This document shows positions 38,132 through 47,013 of a stretch of DNA of 64,000 nucleotides, piece after piece. The stretch comes from a candidate division FCPU426 bacterium (GTDB lineage: Bacteria > Oederibacteriota > Muellerivitia > Muellerivitales > Muellerivitaceae). Numbering within the stretch: the first letter of the stretch is position 1; every line of letters begins with the position of its first letter. Where the stretch lies: assembly GCA_027452205.1 (NCBI GenBank), contig DAIDGV010000001.1:1-64000 (forward strand), read 5' to 3'. A model generated the notes under the pieces. That model was given only the letters and a program-made list of their open reading frames with translations. It did not search any database and was not told where the DNA came from. The position numbers were made by a program, and so were the translations under genes.

Positions 38132-39040
38132 TTAATCCAAGCCCCGGTCAGAATCCATCGACTTTTGCTCTGAGAACCTCGGTAAGGTCGTCGCCACCTT
38201 GTAAACTTCGTCCCGGGAAAGTCCCCGGGCCTTGGCGACCCGCTTCGCCGCCTCGGTCTTGGTCGCGCCCTCTTGAAGAAGCTGGGCTAGGTGGTCCTCG
38301 ACCGAAAGTCCCTGCCAATCCGGTTCAGGCCGGTCCGTGCCCTCCGCCGCGCCTTCGACCATCACCACGATCTCACCCAAAGGTTCCTGCGCCTCAAAGT
38401 GCTTAAGCAGCTCATCCAAGCTTCCCCGCACGAACTCTTCGTGGAGTTTGGTCAATTCCCGGGCTACCACCGCCCGCCGGGGACCCAATACATCCAAAGC
38501 GTCCCTCAAAAGATCGGTCAAACGGTGAGGCGCTTCATAAAGGACTAAGGTCTGTTCCAAGATCTTCAGCCGGGCAAGCTCCCCCCGGCGGTCCGAGGCC
38601 TTGGAGGACAAGAAACCCACAAAGGTAAAGGGCGTCGGGGTCAAACCCGAGGCGGCTACTGCGGTCACCACCGCGGAGGGGCCGGGGATAGGCACTACCT
38701 TGAAACCTTTTTCCAAGGCCGCTTGGACCAAGGGATAACCCGGGTCCGAAATGCCCGGCATACCCGCGTCGGTCGCCAAGGCCACCGAGCCGCCTTGGGA
38801 AAGTGTTTCGAGTATCTCATCCACCCGGGCCATTTGATTGTGTTCAAAGCAAGAGATCAACTTGGCGGCTTTGATACCGAAGTGCGCCAAGAGTTTGGAG
38901 GTATTACGGGTGTCTTCCGCGGCGATCAAGCTGGCTTCTTTGAAGACCTTTAAGGCCCGAAAGGTCATATCGTCCAAATTACCGATGGGCGTTCCCACCA
39001 AATAGAGAGTGGAGGGTTGGATGGCGTTCTTTTCAGCCAC
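38132..39040 (-). CDS. rsmI: 16S rRNA (cytidine-1402-2'-O)-methyltransferase
   Basis: A 302-residue SAM-dependent tetrapyrrole-methylase-fold enzyme that methylates the ribose of C1402 in 16S rRNA. LYLVGTPIGNLDDMTFRA, AAEDTRNTSKLLAHF, ATDAGMPGISDPG and PGPSAVVTAVAASGL are the family motifs. GTG at 39040 has GAGG seven bases upstream and overlaps the PAP2 gene by 8 bases. A C-terminal helix-rich tail (VEDHLAQLLQEGATKTEAAK) is typical. Confidence 0.96.
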   Translation of the reverse strand: MAEKNAIQPSTLYLVGTPIGNLDDMTFRALKVFKEASLIAAEDTRNTSKLLAHFGIKAAKLISCFEHNQMARVDEILETLSQGGSVALATDAGMPGISDPGYPLVQAALEKGFKVVPIPGPSAVVTAVAASGLTPTPFTFVGFLSSKASDRRGELARLKILEQTLVLYEAPHRLTDLLRDALDVLGPRRAVVARELTKLHEEFVRGSLDELLKHFEAQEPLGEIVVMVEGAAEGTDRPEPDWQGLSVEDHLAQLLQEGATKTEAAKRVAKARGLSRDEVYKVATTLPRFSEQKSMDSDRGLD

Positions 39041-39632
39041 GTTTCTTCCTCTTTTTCTTGGCGGTCTTTTTCACCGGGACCGGTTTGGACACGAAAAGGG
39101 ATTTTAGTTTTTCCATACCCAACCAAACGCTATAACCGACGGGAACACCCACTAAATAACCGCTTAACACATCTGAGGGATAATGAAGTCCTAAATAAAT
39201 ACGGGACAAACCCACAAGAAGGGCTATCACGACGAACAAAGGGGTCCAGGGCAGGAAAGCCATCGAAAGCAGGAACATGGAAGAACCCATATTGGCCGCA
39301 TGGCTGGATGGAAAGGAAAAAGCCTGGCTCTTACCAATGGGGGTCAGCACCCCTTCCAAAGCGTTGCAGGGCCGCACCCTTTCAAAAACGAACTTCAGGA
39401 TGTGAGAAGAAATTTGATCCGATAGGGTTACCCCAACGATCAAACTCAATACCAGCCAGCGGTGTTTGGACTTTCCCCGGACGAGCCAATAAAGGAGCAG
39501 TGGCGCCAAGACCCAGTAAAAATGCCGAATATCGGTGATGAAAGCGAAAAAAGCGTCCAAGGAAGGACTGGACCAACCCTCGTTGATCCAGCGAAAGACG
39601 GCTACATCGACACTATATAAGAAGGGTCCCAA
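39033..39632 (-). CDS. PAP2-family membrane phosphatase
   Basis: A 199-residue membrane protein with the three PAP2 motifs: KFVFERVRP (KxxxxxxRP), FPSSHAAN (PSGH variant) and SRIYLGLHYPSDV (SRxxxxxHxxxD). Such enzymes act on lipid phosphates, including undecaprenyl diphosphate (BacA-independent recycling) or lipid A; the substrate cannot be told here. The C-terminus is Lys/Arg-rich. It follows dusB by 3 bases and overlaps rsmI, so it lies in the mgtC-dusB-pap2-rsmI unit. Confidence 0.9.
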   Translation of the reverse strand: MGPFLYSVDVAVFRWINEGWSSPSLDAFFAFITDIRHFYWVLAPLLLYWLVRGKSKHRWLVLSLIVGVTLSDQISSHILKFVFERVRPCNALEGVLTPIGKSQAFSFPSSHAANMGSSMFLLSMAFLPWTPLFVVIALLVGLSRIYLGLHYPSDVLSGYLVGVPVGYSVWLGMEKLKSLFVSKPVPVKKTAKKKRKKRG

Positions 39633-39635
39633 GGC

Positions 39636-40742
39636 TTAAGCGACCGGGAGGGCCGGATCTTCTTCCGGTAAGGCGTTATAGAGATCTTCCAGGGTCTTCA
39701 GGACCCAAACCGAGTCTTGGGAGGTCAACAAACTGCCACGGATATCTTTGGCGCCCTCAAACCCTTTCAAGTAATGGGTCAGGTGTTTACGCATCTCCAA
39801 AAGGCCCATGCGCTCCCCCTTCACTTCGATGGAGCATTTCAATTGTTCCAGGGCCACCCCCACACGGAATTTCAGGGAGGGCGACTTCATCGGTTTACCC
39901 GTCTCCAGGTAATGGTTGATCTCCTCGAAGATCCAGGGCGATCCCATGCTGCCCCGGCCGATCATGATGCCGTCGCAGTTGGTCTGGCGGAACAGGTTAT
40001 AAGCATCCTCGGCTGTCTTCACGTCGCCGTTGCCGATGATGGGGATCCGGGCCTTTTTCTTGATCTGGGTGATGATGTCCCAGTTCGCTTTGCCCTCGAA
40101 CATTTGGTTCCGGGTCCGGGCATGGATGGCCAGGGCCGAGGCCCCCGCGTTCTCAACCGCCTCCAGCAATTCGAAGACCGCGTTGTCCATGGCGTCATAG
40201 CCCGCCCGGGTCTTGACCGTAATGGGCACTTTGCCCTCGGTGGCTTTGACCATGGCTTCCACGATCCAGCCCGCCCTTTGGGGTTCTTTTAATACGGAAG
40301 CGCCCGCGTCACACTTGAGAATCTTGCCGACAGGGCAGCCAAAATTGATGTCGATAATATCGGGATGGACCTCGTCCATCACTTTTTTGGCGGCGTCACC
40401 CATGATCTTGGGATCACCGCCGAAAAGCTGAACGCCCACCGGGCGCTCGGGTTCGGTGAACTCCATCAACTCGTGGCTCTTCTCCACCCCCGATCCGAAC
40501 AAGGCCCGGGAACTGACCATTTCGGTCACCACCATGGCCGCGCCATGCCGGCGGGCCAAACGGCGGAAAGCCGTGTCCGTATAACCCGCCATGGGGGCCA
40601 AAAAAACCCGGCCATCCAATTTCACGCTGCCTACGCTCAATTCCCGGGCGGGTTTGCCCAAAGAGCTCCAGGGCGCTTCCGAAAGTTCGGGCGTCGGTTT
40701 GGGAATGTCTTGGATGAGGGGATTCTTGGGTAATACGCTCAT
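39636..40742 (-). CDS. dusB: tRNA-dihydrouridine synthase, DusB type
   Basis: A 368-residue FMN enzyme that reduces uridines in the tRNA D-loop. LAPMAGYTDTAFRRLARRHG, DINFGCPVGKILKCDAGASV (with the catalytic Cys), AIHARTRNQMFEGKANW and IPIIGNGDV are present. An N-terminal Pro-rich extension of about 35 residues precedes the barrel. ATG at 40742 overlaps the mgtC stop (ATGA), so the two are translationally coupled. Confidence 0.95.
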   Translation of the reverse strand: MSVLPKNPLIQDIPKPTPELSEAPWSSLGKPARELSVGSVKLDGRVFLAPMAGYTDTAFRRLARRHGAAMVVTEMVSSRALFGSGVEKSHELMEFTEPERPVGVQLFGGDPKIMGDAAKKVMDEVHPDIIDINFGCPVGKILKCDAGASVLKEPQRAGWIVEAMVKATEGKVPITVKTRAGYDAMDNAVFELLEAVENAGASALAIHARTRNQMFEGKANWDIITQIKKKARIPIIGNGDVKTAEDAYNLFRQTNCDGIMIGRGSMGSPWIFEEINHYLETGKPMKSPSLKFRVGVALEQLKCSIEVKGERMGLLEMRKHLTHYLKGFEGAKDIRGSLLTSQDSVWVLKTLEDLYNALPEEDPALPVA

Positions 40743-41425
40743 GAGTTGAAAGTGACCTCTTTAACACCAGGTAATTTTTCTAAGCGGCGTCCCAGGGATT
40801 TCCCCGATGCCGTCGGGATCGGCTTGAAATGGATCACCACGTATTTATCGTCGTGGCCCAGCAATTGGGTCTCGGTCCGCACGATGTGCAGGCCCTCTTC
40901 CCGCAGGATCTCCTTGGCGCTTTCCGTCAAATGGGCGCTTATCTTAGCATGGAGGGTCACATGGTGATAAAGCTGGCCCTCGATGCTGTCGTCCAGCCAG
41001 CCCATTAAATAAAGCACACCCATGACCAAGACCGTGGTCAATACCGCGCCCGAATAGAATCCGCAACCCGCCGCCAGGCCGATACAAGCCACGACCCATA
41101 ACGTGGCTGCGGTGGTCAGGCCTGATACCAAGCCGTCTTTATAGTGAAGGATGGTCCCCGCGCCCAAAAAGCCGATACCGGTCAGCACATTGGCCACGAT
41201 CCGGGGCTCCACCTTGCCGTTCACCGTCTCCGGCCCGGTCAGCACCGAAAGCAGCATCACCAGGCAGGAACCCAAACCCACTAAGACATGGGTCCGAAGG
41301 CCGGCGGGTTTATGGAACCTTTCCCGGTCCCAGCCGATGATGCCGGTCAGCACCACCGTTAAAAGAAGCCGGAGGAGGATCGGAAGCCAATTTTGGTCAA
41401 AAGGAATGTCAGTCATGAGGTTCAT
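40739..41425 (-). CDS. MgtC/SapB-family membrane protein
   Basis: A 228-residue protein. Four or five membrane segments (residues 15-140) carry the family signatures IGWDRERFHKPAGLRTHVLV and NVLTGIGFLGAGTI. The C-terminal cytosolic part (about 150-228) is ACT-like. Related proteins modulate P-type ATPases and ATP synthase under magnesium stress in pathogens, but most environmental homologues are uncharacterised. No clear Shine-Dalgarno precedes either ATG (41425 or 41416). A palindromic repeat lies upstream. Confidence 0.88.
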   Translation of the reverse strand: MNLMTDIPFDQNWLPILLRLLLTVVLTGIIGWDRERFHKPAGLRTHVLVGLGSCLVMLLSVLTGPETVNGKVEPRIVANVLTGIGFLGAGTILHYKDGLVSGLTTAATLWVVACIGLAAGCGFYSGAVLTTVLVMGVLYLMGWLDDSIEGQLYHHVTLHAKISAHLTESAKEILREEGLHIVRTETQLLGHDDKYVVIHFKPIPTASGKSLGRRLEKLPGVKEVTFNS

Positions 41426-41512
41426 TGTAAGCGCAAACTAACTGTTCGCTCAATCAATGAAATCCCTCGAAGATCGGTCTTGTTAAAAAGAAAAGTCGAT
41501 TTAGCCGCAGAT

Positions 41513-41598
41513 ACGCAGATAGTTGAAATTTGATCGGGATTTGAATCTCTTGTTTCAGATTTTGGTTTCATCCCATGTATCCGCTGCATCTGTGGCTC
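41513..41598. repeat. CCGCAGAT-type palindromic element, copy 3 (divergent)
   Basis: The left arm AGCCGCAGATACGCAGATAG and the right arm TATCCGCTGCATCTGTGGCT form an imperfect palindrome of the same design as the copies at 34324..34426 and 38006..38094 but with GCAGAT words. It lies between the tsaD stop (41610) and mgtC. Confidence 0.65.
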
Positions 41599-41609
41599 AT
41601 CATCCTTTT

Positions 41610-42617
41610 TCAATAAAAGGCGGCCCGGGGGATGGCAGTGGTGGAAAGATCGGCCCTTTTTCCCTGGGAAAGCTGATAAGCGCCCAGCCCCGCGATCATG
41701 GCGGCGTTGTCCGAGCAGTATTTCGGGGGCGGCACCCGCAGGTCGATCCCGAAGGAACCCGTCATTTTACCCAAATGATCCCTCAAGGCTTGGTTGCAGG
41801 CCACCCCGCCACCCACGATCAAACTTTTATAAGTCCCCGCTTCCAAGGCGTTTTGGACGCGGCTGCCTATCTCGAGCAGGACGGTGTTCTGGAACTTGGC
41901 CGCCAGGTTCCGCTGGTCGGTCTCGTTCTGGACCGGGTTCTTTTGCAATTCTAGTGAGACAGCGGTCTTGAGACCGCTGAAAGAAAAATCCTGGGTGCCG
42001 TCGCTCATCCGCGCCCGGGTGAAATGCGATTTTTTATCCGGTGAAAGTTTCGCCAGTTTTTCGATCATCGGCCCGCCGGGATAACCCAAGCCCATCAGCT
42101 TCGCCACTTTATCGAAAGCCTCCCCCGCCGCGTCATCCCGGGTCGAGGCCAGTAAGCGGTACTTCCCCCAATCCTGTATGTCATAGATCTCCGTATGTCC
42201 CCCGGAGACTACCAATCCCAGGGCCGGAAAAACGATCGGTTCGGTGTCCAATTGGGCCGCGTAAAGATGGGCCTCGATATGGTGAACGGCGGCCAGGGGC
42301 AGGTCCAGTCGAAAGGCCAATCCCTTGGCGGCGGAAAGGCCCACTAACAAAGCGCCGATAAGGCCCGGCGCGGCGGTGACCGCGATACCGGTCAGGTCCC
42401 CATATCCCACACCGGCCTTTTGAAAGGCCGCCTCCACCAAGAACGGAAGGCTTTCTAAATGTTGGCGTGAAGCGACCTCCGGCACCACGCCGCCATAACG
42501 GCGGTGGGTGTCGACCTGGGAAGAGACCTCATTGGCCAAGACTTGGGTCGCGTTACGCACGACCGCCACCGCCGTCTCGTCACAGGAGGATTCGATACCT
42601 AGGACCAAACTATTCAC
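41610..42617 (-). CDS. tsaD: tRNA N6-threonylcarbamoyladenosine transferase
   Basis: TsaD, 335 residues, transfers the threonylcarbamoyl group to A37 of ANN-decoding tRNAs with TsaB and TsaE. The N-terminal LGIESSCDETAVAVV, the metal-binding HHIEAH, VSGGHTEIYD and GGGVACNQALRDHL mark the ASKHA fold. GTG at 42617 has GAGG nine bases upstream. A good promoter lies 30 bases before the start. tsaB and tsaE are not in the window. Confidence 0.97.
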   Translation of the reverse strand: MNSLVLGIESSCDETAVAVVRNATQVLANEVSSQVDTHRRYGGVVPEVASRQHLESLPFLVEAAFQKAGVGYGDLTGIAVTAAPGLIGALLVGLSAAKGLAFRLDLPLAAVHHIEAHLYAAQLDTEPIVFPALGLVVSGGHTEIYDIQDWGKYRLLASTRDDAAGEAFDKVAKLMGLGYPGGPMIEKLAKLSPDKKSHFTRARMSDGTQDFSFSGLKTAVSLELQKNPVQNETDQRNLAAKFQNTVLLEIGSRVQNALEAGTYKSLIVGGGVACNQALRDHLGKMTGSFGIDLRVPPPKYCSDNAAMIAGLGAYQLSQGKRADLSTTAIPRAAFY

Positions 42618-42646
42618 TTGGAGGAACCTCGGGAAAAAGTGGGAGC

Positions 42647-42675
42647 AATCTATCAGAACCGGGACTTGGGGTCAA
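42647..42675 (-). promoter_or_regulatory. Promoter of tsaD
   Basis: On the minus strand TTGACC (42675..42670), a 17-base spacer and TAGATT (42652..42647). Predicted start near 42640 gives a leader of about 23 bases. Confidence 0.62.
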
Positions 42676-42793
42676 AAGGGGCCACAAAGGCCAGCAAACA
42701 ACCACGGTCTGCTTCGATCGGGGGCTAAGACTTGATCAGGTAAATTTGATAAACGAGAACCCGGCCATCCTGTTCGTCCTTGCCGCACTAATA

Positions 42794-42818
42794 GGGATGA
42801 AAAATCATTTTTCATCCC
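42794..42818. repeat. Perfect inverted repeat in the yibQ-tsaD gap
   Basis: GGGATGAAAAA and TTTTTCATCCC are perfect 11-base arms around TCA. It has the same design (GC-rich outside, A5/T5 next to the loop) as the repeat at 3287..3313. The 310-base gap 42618..42927 holds this, the tsaD promoter and a weak hairpin AGTCCA/TGGACT at 42898..42914; I see no gene in it. Confidence 0.6.
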
Positions 42819-42927
42819 GTCAACAACCACGGGCTGGGATCGAATAGAATTTAAATGCCTTTTTCAAGGGATCGATTCGCGATCCAGATAGGAAACAGTC
42901 CAGTTTTTGGACTTTTTCATCGTCCTG

Positions 42928-44151
42928 TTAAGGCTCCCTGACAACTTCGGAAGCGTAAACGAATTGGAACCCTTGCGATTCCAATTTTTGGACCTCGACC
43001 TTCAATGTCTTCAAAGTGATCACGTTGAAATGACCGATCGCCACTGCCAATCCATGCTTCAACGCGTAATCCTTCGTGCGTCTCATCTGACGGATCACCG
43101 TCGCGGGCGTCTTTTGGTTATCCAAGAAAAATTCCCGCTGGGCCACTGGCAGTCCCACCAACTTGGCCGCCTTGCCCACTACCGCCTTGGGCGAGGTTTT
43201 GGAGTCGATGATGAACATGTTCTGTGACTTCAATTCTTCACATACCGCTTCCATCAAACGGAGGTCTGTCGTTGCCACCGAACCCATGTGGTTGTTCAAG
43301 CCCTTGCAATTGGGCAGGTCCGCCAATCCTCTTTTAAGTTCGACCTTGGCCGTCTCCACGTCCATCCCTTTTTTCAAGAACTCCTGATAAGCCCCCGCGG
43401 GCACCCGCTCGTGGCCTTCCATCGGTAAATGGCACATGACCTCGACCCCATGGGACGGGAAATCCTCGGCCAAGAAATGGGAGTACTGGGTATGCGGGAT
43501 GAGGGAACAAGTGACCGGCACTTTGAAATCATAAAGGGCCTCCAGGGCCGCTCCCTTTTGATATCCACCGTCGTCGATGATCAGACAGATCCTGGGCTTG
43601 GAAGTGGCTACCCAGTCGATCTGCACGGCGTTGTATTGGGGCCCTTTGGCGTAAAGACAGGAATAGACCTTGCCCACTCCCTCCTGATCCACTGCCGTGA
43701 CCGGCGCTACCAGCGTCGCCCCAAGGGATGAGGCCGCCGAACCCAGGACATCCGCCAGCTGTTGGGGCGTGTAAAGATCGGGCAGGCGATAAGTTTCCAC
43801 ATGGGTCGCCACGTTCTTGCCGTCAATGACATCGGTCTTGATCTCGGCGCGGACTTGGAGCTTCGCCATGTCCATTTTTTGGAGCTGGTCGTTGAGAACT
43901 TTCCACAAGGCCTCGTCGGAGCCTACCACCGCTACCGAAGCCGGGGTCGGGATTAAAGCCGTTCCCTTCGCGGGGATCAGCGTGGGAACATTTGATAGAT
44001 TGGAAGAGACCGGACCGCCCAAGAACCAATGGGCCAACAACCCCAGGACACCCGCGATCAGGATAAGGGTCAAAAGAACTAAGGGGAACCCCGAGAGGGT
44101 CCCCCTTTCATTTTGGATCGCGGTCAGGGAACGACGATTATTCATCCGCAT
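42928..44151 (-). CDS. YibQ-like divergent polysaccharide deacetylase
   Basis: A 407-residue membrane-anchored protein. One membrane segment lies near residues 25-47, then a periplasmic N-terminal part (about 60-180), then a divergent deacetylase domain (about 185-405) with RICLIIDDGGYQKG, VEVMCHLPMEGHERV and LNNHMGSVATTD. The family has conserved Asp/His positions of polysaccharide deacetylases, but its substrate is unknown. It overlaps ctpA by 14 bases. In E. coli yibQ is next to envC, and here both lie in the same run of genes. Confidence 0.88.
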   Translation of the reverse strand: MRMNNRRSLTAIQNERGTLSGFPLVLLTLILIAGVLGLLAHWFLGGPVSSNLSNVPTLIPAKGTALIPTPASVAVVGSDEALWKVLNDQLQKMDMAKLQVRAEIKTDVIDGKNVATHVETYRLPDLYTPQQLADVLGSAASSLGATLVAPVTAVDQEGVGKVYSCLYAKGPQYNAVQIDWVATSKPRICLIIDDGGYQKGAALEALYDFKVPVTCSLIPHTQYSHFLAEDFPSHGVEVMCHLPMEGHERVPAGAYQEFLKKGMDVETAKVELKRGLADLPNCKGLNNHMGSVATTDLRLMEAVCEELKSQNMFIIDSKTSPKAVVGKAAKLVGLPVAQREFFLDNQKTPATVIRQMRRTKDYALKHGLAVAIGHFNVITLKTLKVEVQKLESQGFQFVYASEVVREP

Positions 44152-45700
44152 CCGTCTTGTGTTTCGCCCGTTCTTGTTCCAATTTCTTCTCCCCGGCCAG
44201 TTCCGTGTCCTTCTTCTTGGGATATTTGGCCGCTAATTGGGGGCTGATCTTGCCATTATTCTTGATGATCTGCTCAGCCACGGCCACCTGCGGGTCGTGA
44301 ATGACCGCCAACCTTTGGGCTTCTTTTTCGCCCAGTTTTTCCCGGATAAGCTCCACATAGAGGCTGTCCTTGAGATAATCAGCGTCCTTGGCCAGTTCCT
44401 CTCGGTCGATCTTTTTGACGTTCTTGACGGCATAGTCATAGAACTCGTTCAAAAGTTCTTTGCTGATGACCATTCCCTCGGTCACTTCCAATCCCGCCTT
44501 GACCTGCTCCTCGGCGAATTTGGCCGGCAGTTGCTTGGTATAGACCTTGACCGTGGATTCGGAGATCTCATGGTCCTTCAGGTTCAGGTCAGGCTCGATC
44601 CCGATACCATGGATGCAAACCCCCGAGGGCGTGTAGTACTTAGCCATCGTCAGCCGCAAGGCCGCTCCATCGCTGTTCTCTAAGGGCAGGATGGTCTGGA
44701 CAGATCCTTTACCGAAGGTCTTCTCACCGATCAAGACCGCGCGCTTCCAATCCTTCAGGGCGCCCGCCACGATCTCCGCGCCCGAGGCGCTACCCGAGTT
44801 GACCATGACCACTACCGGCTTCTTGGGGTCGAACTTATCGCTGTCGTCCACGCGGAATTCCTGCGTTTGGTAAGCGCTGCGTCCCTTCGTGGAGACGATC
44901 ATCTTTCCCTTTTCACCGAAATAATCGCCCACGCCCACCGCTTCATTGAGGAGACCGCCCGGATCATTGCGCAGGTCGATGACCAAACCCTTCAGGGCGT
45001 GCTGTTTTTGCAGGTCTTCCACGGCCTTGACGAAATCATCGGTGGTGTTGTCGATGAACTCGGTGATCCGCACATAACCGATGTTGTCCGGCAACATATA
45101 AGAGTGGATGCTCTCGATCTTGATATTCTCCCGGACCAGGGTCACGTCGAAAGGCTCGGCCAATCCCGGGCGGACGATGGTGATCGTCACCTTGGTGCCT
45201 ACCTTGCCGCGCAAGCGTTTGACCGCGTCATTGATGCCCATGCCATCGGTCTCTTCGGCGCCGATCTTGACGATCTTATCCCCGGACTTGATGCCCGCCT
45301 TGTCCGCCGGCGTTCCTTCGATGGGCGAGATAACGGTCAGGTGATCATCCTTCATGGAGATCTCGATGCCCAATCCCCCGAATTGACCCGAGGTCTCGGT
45401 CTGCATTTGCTTGTACTCTTCGGGCGGCATGAATTGGCTGAAAGGGTCCAGGGTGTTCACCATACCCTGCAAGGCGCCATAGATCAGGTCCTTGGGGTTG
45501 GTCTTGTCGATGTCGACATACTTCTCGCGGATGATGGCCAAGGCATCGACAAAGGGATTCAGGTATTTATAAACATCCTCGTTGCTGACCTGGGGGTGTG
45601 TCCCCGAGGGGGCTTGAGTAGCCGCTCCGGCGGCGAAGCTGACCATCGACAGGGCGATCAGCAGCAAGGCGGTGGTCAACAGGGATGGGCGGCGGTCCAT
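44138..45700 (-). CDS. ctpA: C-terminal processing peptidase, S41 family
   Basis: A 520-residue periplasmic protease with a signal peptide (MDRRPSLLTTALLLIALSMVS). A PDZ domain spans about 105-190 (GGLGIEISMKDDHLTVISP). The catalytic Ser is in the NSGSASGAEIVAG segment and the Lys in GEKTFGKGSVQT. The C-terminal region is long and charged, ending KHKTDADE. In other bacteria such enzymes trim peptidoglycan hydrolases and their regulators, consistent with its place after envC. ATG at 45700 has GGAGG five bases upstream. Confidence 0.94.
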   Translation of the reverse strand: MDRRPSLLTTALLLIALSMVSFAAGAATQAPSGTHPQVSNEDVYKYLNPFVDALAIIREKYVDIDKTNPKDLIYGALQGMVNTLDPFSQFMPPEEYKQMQTETSGQFGGLGIEISMKDDHLTVISPIEGTPADKAGIKSGDKIVKIGAEETDGMGINDAVKRLRGKVGTKVTITIVRPGLAEPFDVTLVRENIKIESIHSYMLPDNIGYVRITEFIDNTTDDFVKAVEDLQKQHALKGLVIDLRNDPGGLLNEAVGVGDYFGEKGKMIVSTKGRSAYQTQEFRVDDSDKFDPKKPVVVMVNSGSASGAEIVAGALKDWKRAVLIGEKTFGKGSVQTILPLENSDGAALRLTMAKYYTPSGVCIHGIGIEPDLNLKDHEISESTVKVYTKQLPAKFAEEQVKAGLEVTEGMVISKELLNEFYDYAVKNVKKIDREELAKDADYLKDSLYVELIREKLGEKEAQRLAVIHDPQVAVAEQIIKNNGKISPQLAAKYPKKKDTELAGEKKLEQERAKHKTDADE

Positions 45701-45753
45701 AACTTCCTCCGAAGAACGGCAAATGTATTCACGAAAAGGTGAATTTTAGACGC

Positions 45754-47013
45754 TTAGTTGCGGTATTTCAGCCATCGCAGGGGGTCTTGGGGGACTCCAT
45801 TTTTGCGGATCTCAAAGTATAAACTGCTGCCCACCAGCGAATCCGTGTCGCCCACCAGGCCCAAAACTTGGCCTGCCGCTACCGAATCCCCCTCCGAAAC
45901 CTTCAATTCCGAGGCTTGGGCATAGAGAGAATAATACCCCCTCCCATGGTCCAAAATCACTAGCTTTCCAAAGCCTTTGAACCAATCGGCGTACTTCACG
46001 ACCCCTGCGGATACCGCGTGAATAGGGCTTCCCATGGGGGCCTGGATCTGGATACCCGAGTTATCCACCTCGAGGTGGAACTGGGGGTCCTTGCTCTTGC
46101 CAAAGTAAGAAATGATCTTACCCGACACCGGCCAGGGCACCCGGCCACGGATGACCTGAAGTCCCTTTCCTTCGGGGACCGCTTCCAGCACGGTGACCAC
46201 TGTAGCCGGCGCGGAAGCGGTCGCCTTGACCTTTTTGGTGACCTTCCGTTTTTTGGGCGCCTTTGCTTCTTCCCGGATGATCTGCGCGACTTTGTTCTGA
46301 AGCTCATGGGCCGACTGGGTCAGCTTTTGGATGGTCTTTTCCCTCTCTTCTTTTCCCTGACGGATCTTTTCCAAAGCCGCGGCGCGGGTCTTTTTTTCTT
46401 GGTCATAGTTCTTTTCTTTTTGATCGAGACGGACCAGCATCTTTTGCTTTTGATCCGCTTCGATCTGCAGCCGGGCCGAATCCCGTTTTAGGCGGGCCTC
46501 ATCCTCGACGGTTTGGGCCAAAAGTTTTTCGTTGCTACGGGCCAGCATCAGGCTGAATTTCAACTTGCGGGAAAGATCGGCCACATTGTCCGAATCCAAA
46601 AGGCCGTCCAGGACCGGGTGCTGGAAGGACATGCGGTAAAGGTCCCGGAGACGCTGGGCCAGCATCCGCCGGCTGCGTTCCAACTCCGCCCTTTTTTCCT
46701 CCGCTTGTTCTTGGAGCTGATCCCCTTGGGCCTCGGTGCGCTTGAGGGCGATCTTGTTGGATTCTTTGACCCGGCGTAATTTATGGAGCTTTTGATCGAC
46801 CCGGTGGATGCGGTTCAGGACATGCTTCTCTTTGAGCTCGTCCTGCCTTTGTTTTTTCTTTTCTTCTTTTATTTTCTTTTGGATGTCCGCCAAACCCTTT
46901 TTGTTGCTCTGCAGGGTCCCTGGCGTCGTTTCGTTGTCCTGGGCCAGCGCGAAGGACAAGCCGAGAAGGAAAAGAATTAGGGGTAAAAAAGAAAATCGGG
47001 AGAAAAATTTCAC
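45754..47013 (-). CDS. envC: EnvC-type murein hydrolase activator with degenerate LytM domain
   Basis: The GTG at 47013 overlaps the ftsX stop (GTGA) and starts directly with a signal peptide, FFSRFSFLPLILFLLGLSFA. It gives 419 residues. Residues about 30-255 form two long coiled coils (KKQRQDELKEKHVLNRIHRV onward); a Lys/Ala linker follows; the LytM domain occupies about 310-415. Its zinc ligands are gone: the HxGxD site is replaced by NSGIQIQAP and HLHFE by SLYFEI. It should therefore activate amidases rather than cut peptidoglycan. Position after ftsE-ftsX fits E. coli EnvC, which is controlled by FtsEX. A longer start at the ATG at 47031 is possible. Confidence 0.92.
   Translation of the reverse strand: MKFFSRFSFLPLILFLLGLSFALAQDNETTPGTLQSNKKGLADIQKKIKEEKKKQRQDELKEKHVLNRIHRVDQKLHKLRRVKESNKIALKRTEAQGDQLQEQAEEKRAELERSRRMLAQRLRDLYRMSFQHPVLDGLLDSDNVADLSRKLKFSLMLARSNEKLLAQTVEDEARLKRDSARLQIEADQKQKMLVRLDQKEKNYDQEKKTRAAALEKIRQGKEEREKTIQKLTQSAHELQNKVAQIIREEAKAPKKRKVTKKVKATASAPATVVTVLEAVPEGKGLQVIRGRVPWPVSGKIISYFGKSKDPQFHLEVDNSGIQIQAPMGSPIHAVSAGVVKYADWFKGFGKLVILDHGRGYYSLYAQASELKVSEGDSVAAGQVLGLVGDTDSLVGSSLYFEIRKNGVPQDPLRWLKYRN

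Noticed and set aside
39017-39538. Plus-strand frame opposite the PAP2 gene
   Set aside because: The PAP2 gene carries all three catalytic motifs and overlaps rsmI in the usual way; the reverse frame is a shadow.
42618-42927. Structured non-coding RNA in the yibQ-tsaD gap
   Set aside because: Only a promoter and simple hairpins are visible; no known RNA family signature could be recognised.
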